Shown in pieces: positions 52,947 to 61,345 of a stretch of DNA of 64,000 nucleotides. The position numbers and the translations under genes were made by a program. The notes below the pieces were generated by a model. That model saw only the letters and a program-made list of their open reading frames with translations, did no database searches and was not told the DNA's origin. This DNA comes from Bradyrhizobium sp. BRP22 (lineage in GTDB: Bacteria > Pseudomonadota > Alphaproteobacteria > Rhizobiales > Xanthobacteraceae), in contig NZ_JADYVX010000006.1 of the NCBI RefSeq assembly GCF_020194175.1, positions 248,001-312,000 of the forward strand, written 5' to 3'. Position 1 is the stretch's first letter; every line of letters begins with the position of its first letter.

Positions 52947-53678
52947 GTGGCAACACCAAAGGAAACCAAGGCATCGCCTGCTATGGCTGAGGCAGATATT
53001 GCGATCGTCCGGATCGCGCCAGAGACGAGCTTCAAGAACAAGGCTTATGAAGCCTTGAAGGAAGCTATTCTCAAGATGGACATCTACGCGACGCCTGAGC
53101 CGGTGATGCTCGACGAGCGCGCGCTGTCCGAGCGCCTCGGCGTCAGCCGCACCCCGATCCGCGAAGCGATCGCAATGCTCGAGCAGGACGGTTTCGTCAA
53201 AACCGTGCCACGCCGCGGCATCGTCGTGGTCCGTCGCACCAAGGCGGAGATCGTCGACATGATCCGCGCCTGGGCCGCGCTCGAGAGCATGGCCGCACGC
53301 CTGATCACGACCACCGCACGCAAGAAGGACATCACGGCGCTGCGCGACTTCTTCAAGGATTTCGGCAGCGACCGCCGGCCGGAAGATCACATCGAGGAAT
53401 ATTCCAAGGCCAACATCGCCTTCCATCAGGCGCTGATCTCGCTGTCCGAGAATCAGGTCCTGGTCGATATGACCAACGACATCCTGTTGCATGTGCGCGG
53501 CTACCGGCAGCTCACGATCGGGCGGAAGGATCGCACCGCGACATCGCTCCCCGAGCATCTCGGCATCATCGAGGCGCTGGAGGCGCGCGACACCGAGCTG
53601 GCGGAAAAGCGCGCGCGCGACCACACGCTTGGGCTTGCCGCCTATGTCGAAGCGCACGGCCAGGAACTTTTCACTTAA
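52947..53678 (+). CDS. GntR family (FCD type) regulator, likely oxalate-responsive
   Basis: A 243-residue FadR-subfamily regulator. The winged helix-turn-helix is [36 protein letters not shown] (about residues 52-90). The C-terminal FCD domain has the metal-site residues in [19 protein letters not shown] and the final [12 protein letters not shown]...ARDHTLGL segment. The start is GTG at 52947 with GGAGGAG eight bases upstream; a longer frame would run through operator B. It is transcribed with oxc and frc and divergently from the synthetase. I infer that it binds the repeated TGGNAT-N5-ATNCCA sites in this region, probably as a repressor released by oxalate or an acyl-CoA. Confidence 0.9.
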   Translation: MATPKETKASPAMAEADIAIVRIAPETSFKNKAYEALKEAILKMDIYATPEPVMLDERALSERLGVSRTPIREAIAMLEQDGFVKTVPRRGIVVVRRTKAEIVDMIRAWAALESMAARLITTTARKKDITALRDFFKDFGSDRRPEDHIEEYSKANIAFHQALISLSENQVLVDMTNDILLHVRGYRQLTIGRKDRTATSLPEHLGIIEALEARDTELAEKRARDHTLGLAAYVEAHGQELFT

Positions 53679-53745
53679 CGCATCACTCAGATCAGAAGAC
53701 GACGAAAACTCGTCCGAACCAGGAGCCACAGGGAGAACCAGGCCC

Positions 53746-55476
53746 ATGCTAAATACCGCCGCCAAGACCGAAGCACCGGGCACGGAACAGGAGCTGACGG
53801 ACGGCTTTCACCTCGTCATCGACGCGCTGAAGCTGAACGGCATCGACACCGTCTACGGCGTGCCGGGAATTCCGATCACGGATCTCGGCCGCATGGCGCA
53901 GGCCGCCGGCATTCGCGTCCTGTCCTTCCGCCATGAGCAGAACGCAGGCTACGCGGCGGCGATCGCGGGTTTCCTGACCAAGGAGCCCGGCGTCTGCCTC
54001 ACGGTGTCGGCGCCCGGCTTCCTCAACGGCCTCACCGCGCTCGCGCACGCCACCACCAACTGCTTTCCCATGATCCTTGTCTCCGGTTCCTCGGAGCGCG
54101 AGATCGTCGACCTGCAGCAAGGCGACTATGAGGAGATGGACCAGCTTGCGATCGCCAAGCCGCTCTGCAAGGCAGCGTTCCGCGTGTTGCATGCCCAGGA
54201 CATCGGCATCGGTTTTGCCCGCGCGATTCGCGCCGCCGTCTCCGGTCGTCCCGGCGGCGTCTATCTCGACCTGCCGGCAAAACTGTTCTCGCAGGTGATG
54301 AACGCCGAAGCCGGCCAGAACTCGCTGGTGAAGGTGATCGACGCGGCGCCGGCGCAGATCCCTGCCCCATCGGCGGTGAAGCGCGCGCTCGACGTGCTCA
54401 AGGGCGCCAAGCGTCCGCTGATCATCCTCGGCAAGGGCGCGGCCTATGCGCAGGCCGATGACGCGGTCCGCAGTTTCGTCGAGAAGAGCGGCGCGCCGTT
54501 CCTGCAGATGAGCATGGCCAAGGGCCTGCTGCCCGACACGCATCCGCAGTCCGCCGGCGCAGCGCGCTCGACCGTGCTGAAGGATGCCGACGTCGTGATG
54601 CTGATCGGCGCCCGCCTCAACTGGCTGCTCTCGCACGGCAAGGGCAAGACCTGGGGCGACGCGCCGAAGAAATTCATCCAGGTCGACATCGAGCCGAAGG
54701 AGATGGACTCCAACGTCGAGATCGCGGCTCCGCTGGTCGGCGACGTCGGCTCCTGCGTAACGGCGCTGCTCGAGGGCATGGGCGGCAACTGGCCGGCCCC
54801 GCCGGCCGACTGGACCACCAAGGTCAACGCCAAGCGTGACGAGAACGTCGCCAAGATGGCGCCGAAACTGATGAGCAATGCCTCGCCGATGGATTATCAC
54901 GGCGCGCTCGGCGTGCTCCGCACCATCATCAAGGAGCGGCCCGACGCGATCCTCGTCAACGAAGGCGCCAACACGCTCGACCTCGCCCGCGGCGTCATCG
55001 ACATGTACCAGCCGCGGAAGCGGCTCGATGTCGGCACCTGGGGCGTGATGGGCATCGGCATGGGCTATGCGATCGCAGCCGCGGTGGAGACCGGCAAGCC
55101 GGTGCTCGCGGTCGAAGGCGACAGCGCCTTCGGCTTCTCGGGCATGGAGATCGAGACCATCTGCCGCTACAACCTGCCGGTCTGCGTCGTCGTCTTCAAC
55201 AATGACGGCATCTATCGCGGCACCGATACCAACTCGGCCGGCGCCGATCCGGCAACCACGGTATTCGTGAAGGGCGCACGCTACGACAAGATGATCGAGG
55301 CGTTCGGCGGTGTCGGCGTCAACGCCACCTCGCCGGATGAACTGAAGCGCGCCGTCAACGCGGCGATGGACTCCGGCAAGCCGACGCTGATCAACGCGGT
55401 GATCGATCCGGCGGCGGGCTCGGAGAGCGGCCGCATCGGCAATCTCAATCCGCAGAGCGTTCTGAAGAAGAAGTGA
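53746..55476 (+). CDS. oxc: Oxalyl-CoA decarboxylase
   Basis: A 576-residue ThDP enzyme that decarboxylates oxalyl-CoA to formyl-CoA. The activating Glu is in [15 protein letters not shown] (E64). The ADP-binding/CoA domain is in the middle. The ThDP motif is [22 protein letters not shown], ending [10 protein letters not shown], a sequence typical of Oxc. The C-terminus ([11 protein letters not shown]) is also conserved in the family. It starts at ATG 53746 with AGGGAG upstream, 67 bp after gntR. Third ThDP enzyme in this window besides Gcl and the ComDE-like pair. Confidence 0.96.
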   Translation: MLNTAAKTEAPGTEQELTDGFHLVIDALKLNGIDTVYGVPGIPITDLGRMAQAAGIRVLSFRHEQNAGYAAAIAGFLTKEPGVCLTVSAPGFLNGLTALAHATTNCFPMILVSGSSEREIVDLQQGDYEEMDQLAIAKPLCKAAFRVLHAQDIGIGFARAIRAAVSGRPGGVYLDLPAKLFSQVMNAEAGQNSLVKVIDAAPAQIPAPSAVKRALDVLKGAKRPLIILGKGAAYAQADDAVRSFVEKSGAPFLQMSMAKGLLPDTHPQSAGAARSTVLKDADVVMLIGARLNWLLSHGKGKTWGDAPKKFIQVDIEPKEMDSNVEIAAPLVGDVGSCVTALLEGMGGNWPAPPADWTTKVNAKRDENVAKMAPKLMSNASPMDYHGALGVLRTIIKERPDAILVNEGANTLDLARGVIDMYQPRKRLDVGTWGVMGIGMGYAIAAAVETGKPVLAVEGDSAFGFSGMEIETICRYNLPVCVVVFNNDGIYRGTDTNSAGADPATTVFVKGARYDKMIEAFGGVGVNATSPDELKRAVNAAMDSGKPTLINAVIDPAAGSESGRIGNLNPQSVLKKK

Positions 55477-55490
55477 GGATCAATCGAATG

Positions 55491-55606
55491 TCGTCATTCC
55501 CCGCGCATGCGGGGAGTCCAGTAGCCGCCGAGCTATCGTGAGGCGAACACTGAGCCCGACTGAATCGACGGTGATGACTGGATGCCCGCCTTCGTGGGCA
55601 TGACAG
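55491..55606. repeat. Imperfect inverted repeat between oxc and frc
   Basis: The left end GTCATTCCCCGCGCATGCGG through GGAGTCCAG and the inverted right end CTGGATGCCCGCCTTCGTGG through GCATGACA pair imperfectly. It is a common rhizobial element inserted inside the operon, and its hairpin GCGCATGCGC-type core may alter oxc to frc expression. Confidence 0.75.
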
Positions 55607-55633
55607 CAACAGGTAGTAACAAGGAGAGGACAG

Positions 55634-56911
55634 ATGACTAAGGCGCTTACGGGCGTTCGCATTCTCGATTTCACCCATGTCCAGTCGGGGCCGACCTGCA
55701 CCCAGCTTTTGGCCTGGTTCGGCGCCGACGTGATCAAGGTCGAGCGCCCCGGCGTCGGCGACATCACGCGTGGCCAGTTGCAGGACGTCCCGAACGTGGA
55801 CAGCCTGTATTTCACCATGCTCAACCACAACAAGCGCTCGATCACGCTCGACACCAAGAACCCGAAGGGCAAGGAAGTCCTGACCGCGCTGATCAAGAAG
55901 TGCGACGTGCTGGTGGAGAATTTCGGCCCCGGCGTGCTCGACCGCATGGGCTTCCCCTGGGAGAAGATCCAGCAGATCAACCCGCAGATGATCGTGGCGT
56001 CGATCAAGGGCTTTGGCCCGGGTCCGTATGAGGACTGCAAGGTCTATGAGAACGTCGCGCAGTGCACAGGCGGCGCCGCTTCGACCACCGGCTTCCGCGA
56101 CGGCGTGCCGCTCGTCACCGGCGCGCAGATCGGCGACAGCGGTACCGGTCTGCATCTCGCGCTCGGCATCGTCACCGCCCTGTTCCAGCGCACCCACACC
56201 GGCAAGGGCCAGCGGGTGACCGCGGCGATGCAGGATGGCGTGCTCAACCTCTGCCGCGTCAAGCTGCGCGACCAGCAGCGCCTCGCCCATGGCCCGCTGA
56301 AGGAATACAGCCAGTTCGGCGAGGGCATTCCGTTCGGCGACGCCGTGCCGCGCGCCGGCAATGATTCCGGCGGCGGCCAGCCCGGGCGCATCCTGAAGTG
56401 CAAGGGCTGGGAGACCGATCCCAACGCCTACATCTACTTCATCACGCAGGCGCCGGTCTGGGAGAAGATCTGCGAGGTCATCGGCGAGCCCACCTGGAAG
56501 ACGCATCCCGATTACGCCAAGCCGCCGGCCCGCTTGCCGCGCTTGAACGAGATCTTCGCCCGCATCGAGCAGTGGACCATGACCAAGACCAAGTTCGAGG
56601 CCATGGAGATCCTCAACCAGTACGACATCCCCTGCGGTCCGATCCTGTCGATGAAGGAGCTTGCCGAAGACCAGTCGCTGCGCGCGACCGGCACGGTGGT
56701 CGAAGTCGATCACCCCACCCGCGGCAAGTACCTGTCGGTCGGCAACCCGATCAAGCTGTCCGACAGCCCGAGCGAGGTGCTCCGTTCGCCGCTGCTCGGC
56801 GAACACACCGACGAGGTGCTGCGCCAGGTGCTCGGCTTCAGCGACCACCAGGTCGCCGAGATCCACGATTCCGGCGCGCTCGACCCGCCGCAGAAGCAGG
56901 CGGCCGAATAG
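55634..56911 (+). CDS. frc: Formyl-CoA:oxalate CoA-transferase
   Basis: A 425-residue class III CoA-transferase that activates oxalate with CoA from formyl-CoA. The family start [34 protein letters not shown] is present. The catalytic Asp is D168 in [18 protein letters not shown], equivalent to D169 of the Oxalobacter enzyme. The Gly loop is DSGGGQPGR. The C-terminal segment [17 protein letters not shown] [17 protein letters not shown] is typical. It lies 157 bp after oxc with a repeat between and is followed by a strong terminator. Together with Oxc it converts oxalate to formate and CO2. Confidence 0.95.
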   Translation: MTKALTGVRILDFTHVQSGPTCTQLLAWFGADVIKVERPGVGDITRGQLQDVPNVDSLYFTMLNHNKRSITLDTKNPKGKEVLTALIKKCDVLVENFGPGVLDRMGFPWEKIQQINPQMIVASIKGFGPGPYEDCKVYENVAQCTGGAASTTGFRDGVPLVTGAQIGDSGTGLHLALGIVTALFQRTHTGKGQRVTAAMQDGVLNLCRVKLRDQQRLAHGPLKEYSQFGEGIPFGDAVPRAGNDSGGGQPGRILKCKGWETDPNAYIYFITQAPVWEKICEVIGEPTWKTHPDYAKPPARLPRLNEIFARIEQWTMTKTKFEAMEILNQYDIPCGPILSMKELAEDQSLRATGTVVEVDHPTRGKYLSVGNPIKLSDSPSEVLRSPLLGEHTDEVLRQVLGFSDHQVAEIHDSGALDPPQKQAAE

Positions 56912-56934
56912 GCCAATTATCGGCTCTGGAAGCA

Positions 56935-56963
56935 ACGGCCGCCGGAACTCCGGCGGCCGTTTT
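56935..56963 (+). terminator. Rho-independent terminator after frc
   Basis: A perfect 11-bp stem (ACGGCCGCCGG / CCGGCGGCCGT) with the loop AACT is followed by TTTT, 23 bp after the frc stop. It closes the gntR-oxc-frc operon. Confidence 0.9.
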
Positions 56964-56979
56964 GCTATTTGGAATGCCA
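56963..56979. promoter_or_regulatory. Oxalate-regulon operator C
   Basis: TGCTATTTGGAATGCCA fits TGGNAT-N5-ATNCCA with one mismatch in the left arm. It lies directly after the frc terminator. It pairs with site D, 80 bp centre to centre. Confidence 0.5.
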
Positions 56980-57042
56980 GATAACCGATCTATGCTGCAT
57001 TGCAGAAGACGGATGCTGCTATGCAAACAAATGCGTTGCTCC

Positions 57043-57059
57043 TGGCATCTGGTATACAT
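57043..57059. promoter_or_regulatory. Oxalate-regulon operator D
   Basis: TGGCATCTGGTATACAT fits the consensus with one mismatch in the right arm. Its centre is 65 bp before the ATG of the 45-codon ORF, the same spacing as sites B and F to their genes. Confidence 0.6.
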
Positions 57060-57115
57060 AAATAGTCCCCAGATCACGAAGCGGAAATTCCGCTGCAACT
57101 TCAGAAGGGGACATC

Positions 57116-57253
57116 ATGTCCAAGACTGCCTCCATCGCAATTTCGGCCCCGACCTCGCTGTGGGGACGTTTGCTGGCCACGATCGATCGGCTGCTGATGA
57201 AGAGCGCCGAGATTTCCGTCCGCAACGGCGACCTGCCGCGTTTCGGCCTCTAA
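57116..57253 (+). CDS. 45-residue small protein in the oxalate regulon
   Basis: The ORF reads MSKTASIAISAPTSLWGRLL followed by ATIDRLLMKSAEISVRNGDL and PRFGL. It has a short amphipathic helix (LWGRLLATIDRLLMKSAEIS) and a conserved-looking NGDLPRFGL tail that recalls the C-termini of DUF1127/YjiS-type small proteins; that likeness is weak. A good ribosome site (AGAAGGGG) lies six bases before the ATG. Operator-like sites C and D precede it, and a terminator-like hairpin follows at 57321-57357, so it seems to have its own short transcript between frc and the tctCBA genes. Function unknown; a regulator or membrane-associated helper of oxalate uptake is possible. Confidence 0.65.
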   Translation: MSKTASIAISAPTSLWGRLLATIDRLLMKSAEISVRNGDLPRFGL

Positions 57254-57320
57254 GGCCTTGCTACGCCAATAATTTCGGCGCAAATGCCGCCGAGGCGGCG
57301 CCAACAAAATTCATTGCTCT

Positions 57321-57357
57321 GAACGAATGGCCCCTGCTCCGGGGCCGTTCTTTTTTC
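57321..57357 (+). terminator. Terminator-like hairpin after the 45-codon ORF
   Basis: GAACGAATGGCCCC and GGGGCCGTTC form a stem with an AAT bulge around the loop TGCTCC, followed by TTTTTTCTTC, 68 bp after the stop. Confidence 0.7.
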
Positions 57358-57438
57358 TTCCCGCGTACCCGGCAACAGCCGCCCCATCTGCGACAAAGTG
57401 GCTCGGAGCGTGGTCCACCACGCCGATTGTTTGCAAGC

Positions 57439-57455
57439 TGGTATGTCGCATACCT
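57439..57455. promoter_or_regulatory. Oxalate-regulon operator E
   Basis: TGGTATGTCGCATACCT contains the perfect inverted repeat GGTATG-TCG-CATACC and fits TGGTAT-N5-ATACC(A) with one end mismatch. Its centre is 311 bp before the tctC ATG, farther than for the other genes. Confidence 0.6.
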
Positions 57456-57757
57456 TAGAGTCGTACGCTGGGCGACAGCCACCCGCGTAACCGGCGGTGC
57501 ACCCCGGGGCGGTCAGACCAGCGCAAGAGGCCCAAGGGCGGGTCGGTCCTTCCCATGGTTCCCTCGTGAGGATCGAGCATTGTTCGAAAGAAGCGGATGC
57601 CGCGCCTGAACAGCCCTCATACAGTTCCAATCGCCAGCACGATCGCAACGGGTGATCGATCACCGGAAGGTGCCCCATGACCCGCGCGTGATCGGAATTG
57701 GTTGATCGCAAGCCGACAAAGAACGGCGCGTTCAAAATTCGACAGGGAGGACACGAG

Positions 57758-58765
57758 ATGAAGCTTTCCATTCTGCATGTTGCATTGGCAGCCGTCGCGG
57801 CGTTGTGCGCGAGCGGCACCGAAACCTCCGCCGCCTGGGAGCCGGTTCGCCCGGTCGAGTTCATCGTACCCGCCGGCACCGGCGGCGGCGCGGATCAGAT
57901 GGCGCGCACGATCCAGGGTATCGTCACCAAGCACAATCTGATGAAACAGCCGATGGTCGTCATCAACAAGGCTGGCGGCGCCGGAGGCGAAGGCTTCCTC
58001 GACGTGAAGGGGTCATCGAACAATCCCCACAAGATCATCATCACGCTCTCGAACCTTTTCACGACGCCGCTGGCAACGGGGATTCCCTTCAGCTGGAAGG
58101 ACATGACTCCCGTCGCGATGCTGGCGCTCGATGAATTCGTGCTCTGGGTGAATGCCGAGAAATCCTACAACAAGGTCAGCGACTATGTTGACGCCGTAAA
58201 GAAGGCGCCGGCCGGCACGTTCAAGATGGGAGGGACCGGCTCGAAGCAGGAGGACCAGATTATTACGGTCGCGCTCGAGAAGGCGATCGATACCAAGTTC
58301 ACCTACATTCCCTACAAGGGCGGCGGCGAAGTCGCCGTTCAGCTTGTCGGCAACCACGTCGATTCGACCGTCAACAATCCGATCGAAGCCGTAGCGCAAT
58401 GGCGCGGCGGCAAGCTCCGTCCGCTCTGCGTCTTCGACGCCCAACCCATGGGCTACGACGAGCCGATCGCCGACGGCAAGAGCTGGAAAGATATTCCAAG
58501 CTGCAAGTCGCAGGGTCTCGACATCGAATATCTGATGTTGCGCGGCATCTTCATGCCGCCGAAAGCCACCAAGGATCAGGTCGAATATTACGTCGAACTG
58601 TTCAAGAAGGTGCGCGCCACGCCTGAGTGGCAGGATTTCATGAAGAGCGGCGCATTCAACACCACCTTCCTGACCGGGGCCGACTATTCCAAGTGGCTCG
58701 AGACGGAGCAGAAGCGCCACGAGGTATTGATGAAAGAGGCCGGTTTTCTCGCCCCGGGGAATTGA
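57758..58765 (+). CDS. Tripartite tricarboxylate-type transporter substrate-binding protein (TctC-like)
   Basis: A 335-residue periplasmic receptor. The signal peptide runs to about SGTETSAAWE. Family motifs include VEFIVPAGTGGGADQMARTIQ, VVINKAGGAGGEGFLDVK and the ligand loop KMGGTGSKQEDQIITVALEKA, with YIPYKGGGEVAVQLVGNHVD. Unlike the orphan at 34963 it is followed by tctB and tctA genes, so it serves a complete transporter. A strong ribosome site (GGGAGG) precedes the ATG. Its upstream operator E suggests regulation with the oxalate genes; the ligand could be oxalate or another di- or tricarboxylate. Confidence 0.92.
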   Translation: MKLSILHVALAAVAALCASGTETSAAWEPVRPVEFIVPAGTGGGADQMARTIQGIVTKHNLMKQPMVVINKAGGAGGEGFLDVKGSSNNPHKIIITLSNLFTTPLATGIPFSWKDMTPVAMLALDEFVLWVNAEKSYNKVSDYVDAVKKAPAGTFKMGGTGSKQEDQIITVALEKAIDTKFTYIPYKGGGEVAVQLVGNHVDSTVNNPIEAVAQWRGGKLRPLCVFDAQPMGYDEPIADGKSWKDIPSCKSQGLDIEYLMLRGIFMPPKATKDQVEYYVELFKKVRATPEWQDFMKSGAFNTTFLTGADYSKWLETEQKRHEVLMKEAGFLAPGN

Positions 58766-58845
58766 TCCGGCGAGATCAACCAAGCACGGACGAGCCTGCC
58801 CTCGCGATTTCGAGTGCGGCGATTGCGATTCAGCCTGGAGGCCCC

Positions 58846-59343
58846 ATGACTGCGCCTAGATCAGACACTGCCGGCCCGTCACACAAGGCGGTGGAAACCG
58901 GTGTCGCACTGCTGATTGCAGCCTTCGGCATCATCGTGATCATCGGCAGCTTGAAGGCCGGCATCAATTGGGGCGCCGAAGGCCCGCGTGCGGGCTTCTT
59001 TCCCTTCTACATCGGCATGTCCATCGTCGCCGCGAGCGCCATCAATCTCTGGAGCGCGCTGCATGACCATGACGACCGATTGTTCGCGGAGTGGGGACAA
59101 CTTCGCCAGGTGATGAGCGTCGTCGTCCCCACCGCGATCTATGTCGGCTCAATGCCCTTTGTCGGGCTCTATGTCGCCTCAATCATTTTCATCGGCTGGT
59201 TCATGCGCTGGCTTGGCGGCTACCGATGGCTCCCCACAGTCGCCGTGGCACTCGGCATGCCCATCGCCACCTATCTCGTCTTCGAACGCTGGTTCCTGGT
59301 GCCCCTTCCCAAGGGTCCTGTCGAGGAATGGCTCGGACTATAG
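58846..59343 (+). CDS. Tripartite tricarboxylate transporter small membrane subunit (TctB-like)
   Basis: A 165-residue protein with four predicted membrane helices (VETGVALLIAAFGIIVIIGSL; FFPFYIGMSIVAASAINLWSAL; VMSVVVPTAIYVGSMPFVGLYVASIIFIGWFM; PTVAVALGMPIATYLVFERWFLV). The GPRAGFFPFYIG segment is typical of TctB. GGAGG stands before the ATG at 58846. It forms the membrane complex with TctA encoded 42 bp downstream. Confidence 0.9.
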   Translation: MTAPRSDTAGPSHKAVETGVALLIAAFGIIVIIGSLKAGINWGAEGPRAGFFPFYIGMSIVAASAINLWSALHDHDDRLFAEWGQLRQVMSVVVPTAIYVGSMPFVGLYVASIIFIGWFMRWLGGYRWLPTVAVALGMPIATYLVFERWFLVPLPKGPVEEWLGL

Positions 59344-59385
59344 ACGCCGTATCGTGGTCAGTTCGCTGTTGCAGGACGTATTGAA

Positions 59386-60885
59386 ATGGAAGAACTCGCC
59401 AATCTTTTTCACGGTTTCGCCGTAGCCCTGCAGCCCTACAATGTGATGCTGATGGTCGTGGGCATCATGCTCGGCGTCATCATTGGCGTGCTTCCCGGGC
59501 TCGGCGGCGCGAACGGCGTTGCGATCCTCTTGCCGCTGACCTTCAGCATGCCGCCGACATCGGCGATCATCATGCTCTCCTGCATCTACTGGGGCGCATT
59601 GTTCGGCGGAGCGATCACCTCGATCCTGTTCAACATACCCGGTGAACCCTGGTCGGTGGCGACGACCTTTGACGGCTATCCGATGGCGCAGCAGGGCAAG
59701 CCCGGCGAAGCGTTGACGGCGGCCTTCACCTCCTCGTTCGTGGGCGCGCTGTTCGCCGTCGCCATGATCACGCTGGTTGCGCCGCTGGTCGCAAGCTTCG
59801 CGTTGCGATTTGGTCCGGCGGAAAAATTCGCGGTGTACTTTCTCGCGTTCTGCAGCTTCGTCGGCCTGAGCAAGGAGCCGCCCTTCAAGACCATCGCCGC
59901 GATGATGATTGGTTTTGCGCTTGCGGCCGTCGGACTCGATTCGATCACGGGGCAGTTGCGATTGACGTTCGGCATCACGGAATTGCTCAACGGGTTCGAT
60001 TTTCTGATCGCCGTGATCGGCCTGTTCGGCATCGGCGAGATCCTCTTGACGATGGAGGACGGACTGAGCTTCCGCGGCGGCAACGCGAAGATCAACCTGC
60101 GGGTCGTGCTGCAAACCTGGAAGGAACTGCCGACATATTGGATGACGTCGTTGCGCTCCTGCCTGATCGGATGCTGGATGGGCGTGACGCCGGCGGGAGC
60201 CACGCCGGCGTCGTTCATGAGTTACGGCATCGCCAAGCGGCTGGCGAGGAATGGCAAGAATTTCGGCAAGGGAGAAATCGAAGGCGTGATCGCCCCGGAG
60301 ACGGCAGCTCATGCCGCCGGCACCTCGGCATTGCTGCCGATGTTGTCGCTCGGCGTGCCCGGCTCTCCGACGGCCGCCGTTCTGCTCGGCGGGCTGTTGA
60401 TCTGGGGCCTGCAGCCCGGCCCGATGCTGTTTGTCGAGCAGAAGGAATTCGTCTGGGGCCTGATTGCCTCGATGTATCTCGGCAATCTCGCCGGCCTCCT
60501 CGTCGTGCTCACCTGCGTGCCGATATTCGCCGCGATCCTTCGCGTGCCCTTCAGCATCATCGCGCCGCTCATTCTGGTGCTCTGCGCGATCGGCGCCTAC
60601 TCCGTTCACAACAGCACATTCGACGTCATGCTGATGCTGGTCTTCGGCGTGCTGGGCTATCTGCTGAAGAAGTGCAACTATCCTCTCGCCCCTTTGGTGC
60701 TGGCCATCGTGCTCGGCGACAAAGCGGAGGAAGCATTCCGGCAATCACTGCTGGGGTCGCAAGGTTCGCTGGGCGTGTTTTTCTCGAATGGGTTGGTCAG
60801 CACCATTATGGTTCTGGGGCTCGTCGCCCTGTTCTGGTCCGCGATCCAGGAGGGTTACAGCCGGCTGCGCACCGCAGTCGCGTGA
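59386..60885 (+). CDS. Tripartite tricarboxylate transporter large membrane subunit (TctA-like)
   Basis: A 499-residue polytopic permease with about 12 helices. The family motifs GVIIGVLPGLGGANGVAILLPLTF near the N-terminus and the inverted-repeat copy GVIAPETAAHAAGTSALLPMLSLGVPGSPTAAVLLGGL in the middle are both present. GKPGEALTAAFTSSFVGALFA is also typical. It couples ion flow to uptake of the substrate bound by the upstream TctC. It ends the tctCBA operon; 460 bp without a gene follow. Confidence 0.93.
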   Translation: MEELANLFHGFAVALQPYNVMLMVVGIMLGVIIGVLPGLGGANGVAILLPLTFSMPPTSAIIMLSCIYWGALFGGAITSILFNIPGEPWSVATTFDGYPMAQQGKPGEALTAAFTSSFVGALFAVAMITLVAPLVASFALRFGPAEKFAVYFLAFCSFVGLSKEPPFKTIAAMMIGFALAAVGLDSITGQLRLTFGITELLNGFDFLIAVIGLFGIGEILLTMEDGLSFRGGNAKINLRVVLQTWKELPTYWMTSLRSCLIGCWMGVTPAGATPASFMSYGIAKRLARNGKNFGKGEIEGVIAPETAAHAAGTSALLPMLSLGVPGSPTAAVLLGGLLIWGLQPGPMLFVEQKEFVWGLIASMYLGNLAGLLVVLTCVPIFAAILRVPFSIIAPLILVLCAIGAYSVHNSTFDVMLMLVFGVLGYLLKKCNYPLAPLVLAIVLGDKAEEAFRQSLLGSQGSLGVFFSNGLVSTIMVLGLVALFWSAIQEGYSRLRTAVA

Positions 60886-60950
60886 CGCGCAGATCCTTGG
60901 CTGGCGCTTTTCCCCATGCGAGGCGTCACGCCATTTCGGCCTTGTCAGGC

Positions 60951-60967
60951 TGGGATATGGAATGCCA
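60951..60967. promoter_or_regulatory. Oxalate-regulon operator H
   Basis: TGGGATATGGAATGCCA fits TGGNAT-N5-ATNCCA exactly in both arms. It lies 66 bp after tctA and far (about 387 bp) from the next start codon, so its target is unclear. Confidence 0.5.
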
Positions 60968-61272
60968 CAGTTCTGACTGGTCGCTGCTATCCGCACCTTT
61001 GTCCTCCAGCTCCCGCTCGCGAGTTCGCGGATCCTCCGGTCCCCTGCGGAACGCAGCGAACTCGCTTTTCAACAGGCGACCCGCGGATCATCGGCTCCGA
61101 TTCCTGCATGAATCCAGTATTTTAATCGGCAGACGATTGCCGCCTTTGTCGAGCGGAATTGCGCAGCCGATCGCCGCTTTATGTTTGCGTCGATCCGTTT
61201 AAGTTGACGTCAGCTTCTCACTCTACGCACGCCTGCGACATTTGCGCGCGGGGCGCACCGGCGCTTGAATGT

Positions 61273-61289
61273 TGGCATATTAGATACCA
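61273..61289. promoter_or_regulatory. Oxalate-regulon operator F
   Basis: TGGCATATTAGATACCA fits TGGNAT-N5-ATNCCA, flanked by T and A to give TTGGCAT-N5-ATACCAA with one mismatch. Its centre is 65 bp before the antiporter ATG at 61346. Confidence 0.65.
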
Positions 61290-61345
61290 AGATGCCGCGG
61301 CGCGTTCGGGACATAAGATAACAGAGGCGCGCCTTGGGAGGACCT

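Larger units (their letters stand above)
57254..57757. other. Spacer of about 500 bp before tctCBA
   Basis: It contains a terminator (57321-57357) and operator E (57439-57455). The remaining 300 bp before the tctC start have no ORF with a ribosome site that I would trust. A long untranslated leader or a second promoter nearer the gene is possible. Confidence 0.5.
60886..61345. other. Spacer of about 460 bp with two operator-like sites
   Basis: It holds operators H (60951-60967) and F (61273-61289), plus a GC-rich inverted region near 61015-61040 (CTCGCGAGTTCGCGG). I see no convincing ORF. The 3' part is A+T-rich, as expected for the promoter of the antiporter gene. Confidence 0.5.

Noticed and set aside
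59338..60744. 468-codon open frame on the minus strand opposite tctA
   Set aside because: Antisense shadow of a polytopic membrane protein gene, rich in His, Gln and Asp.
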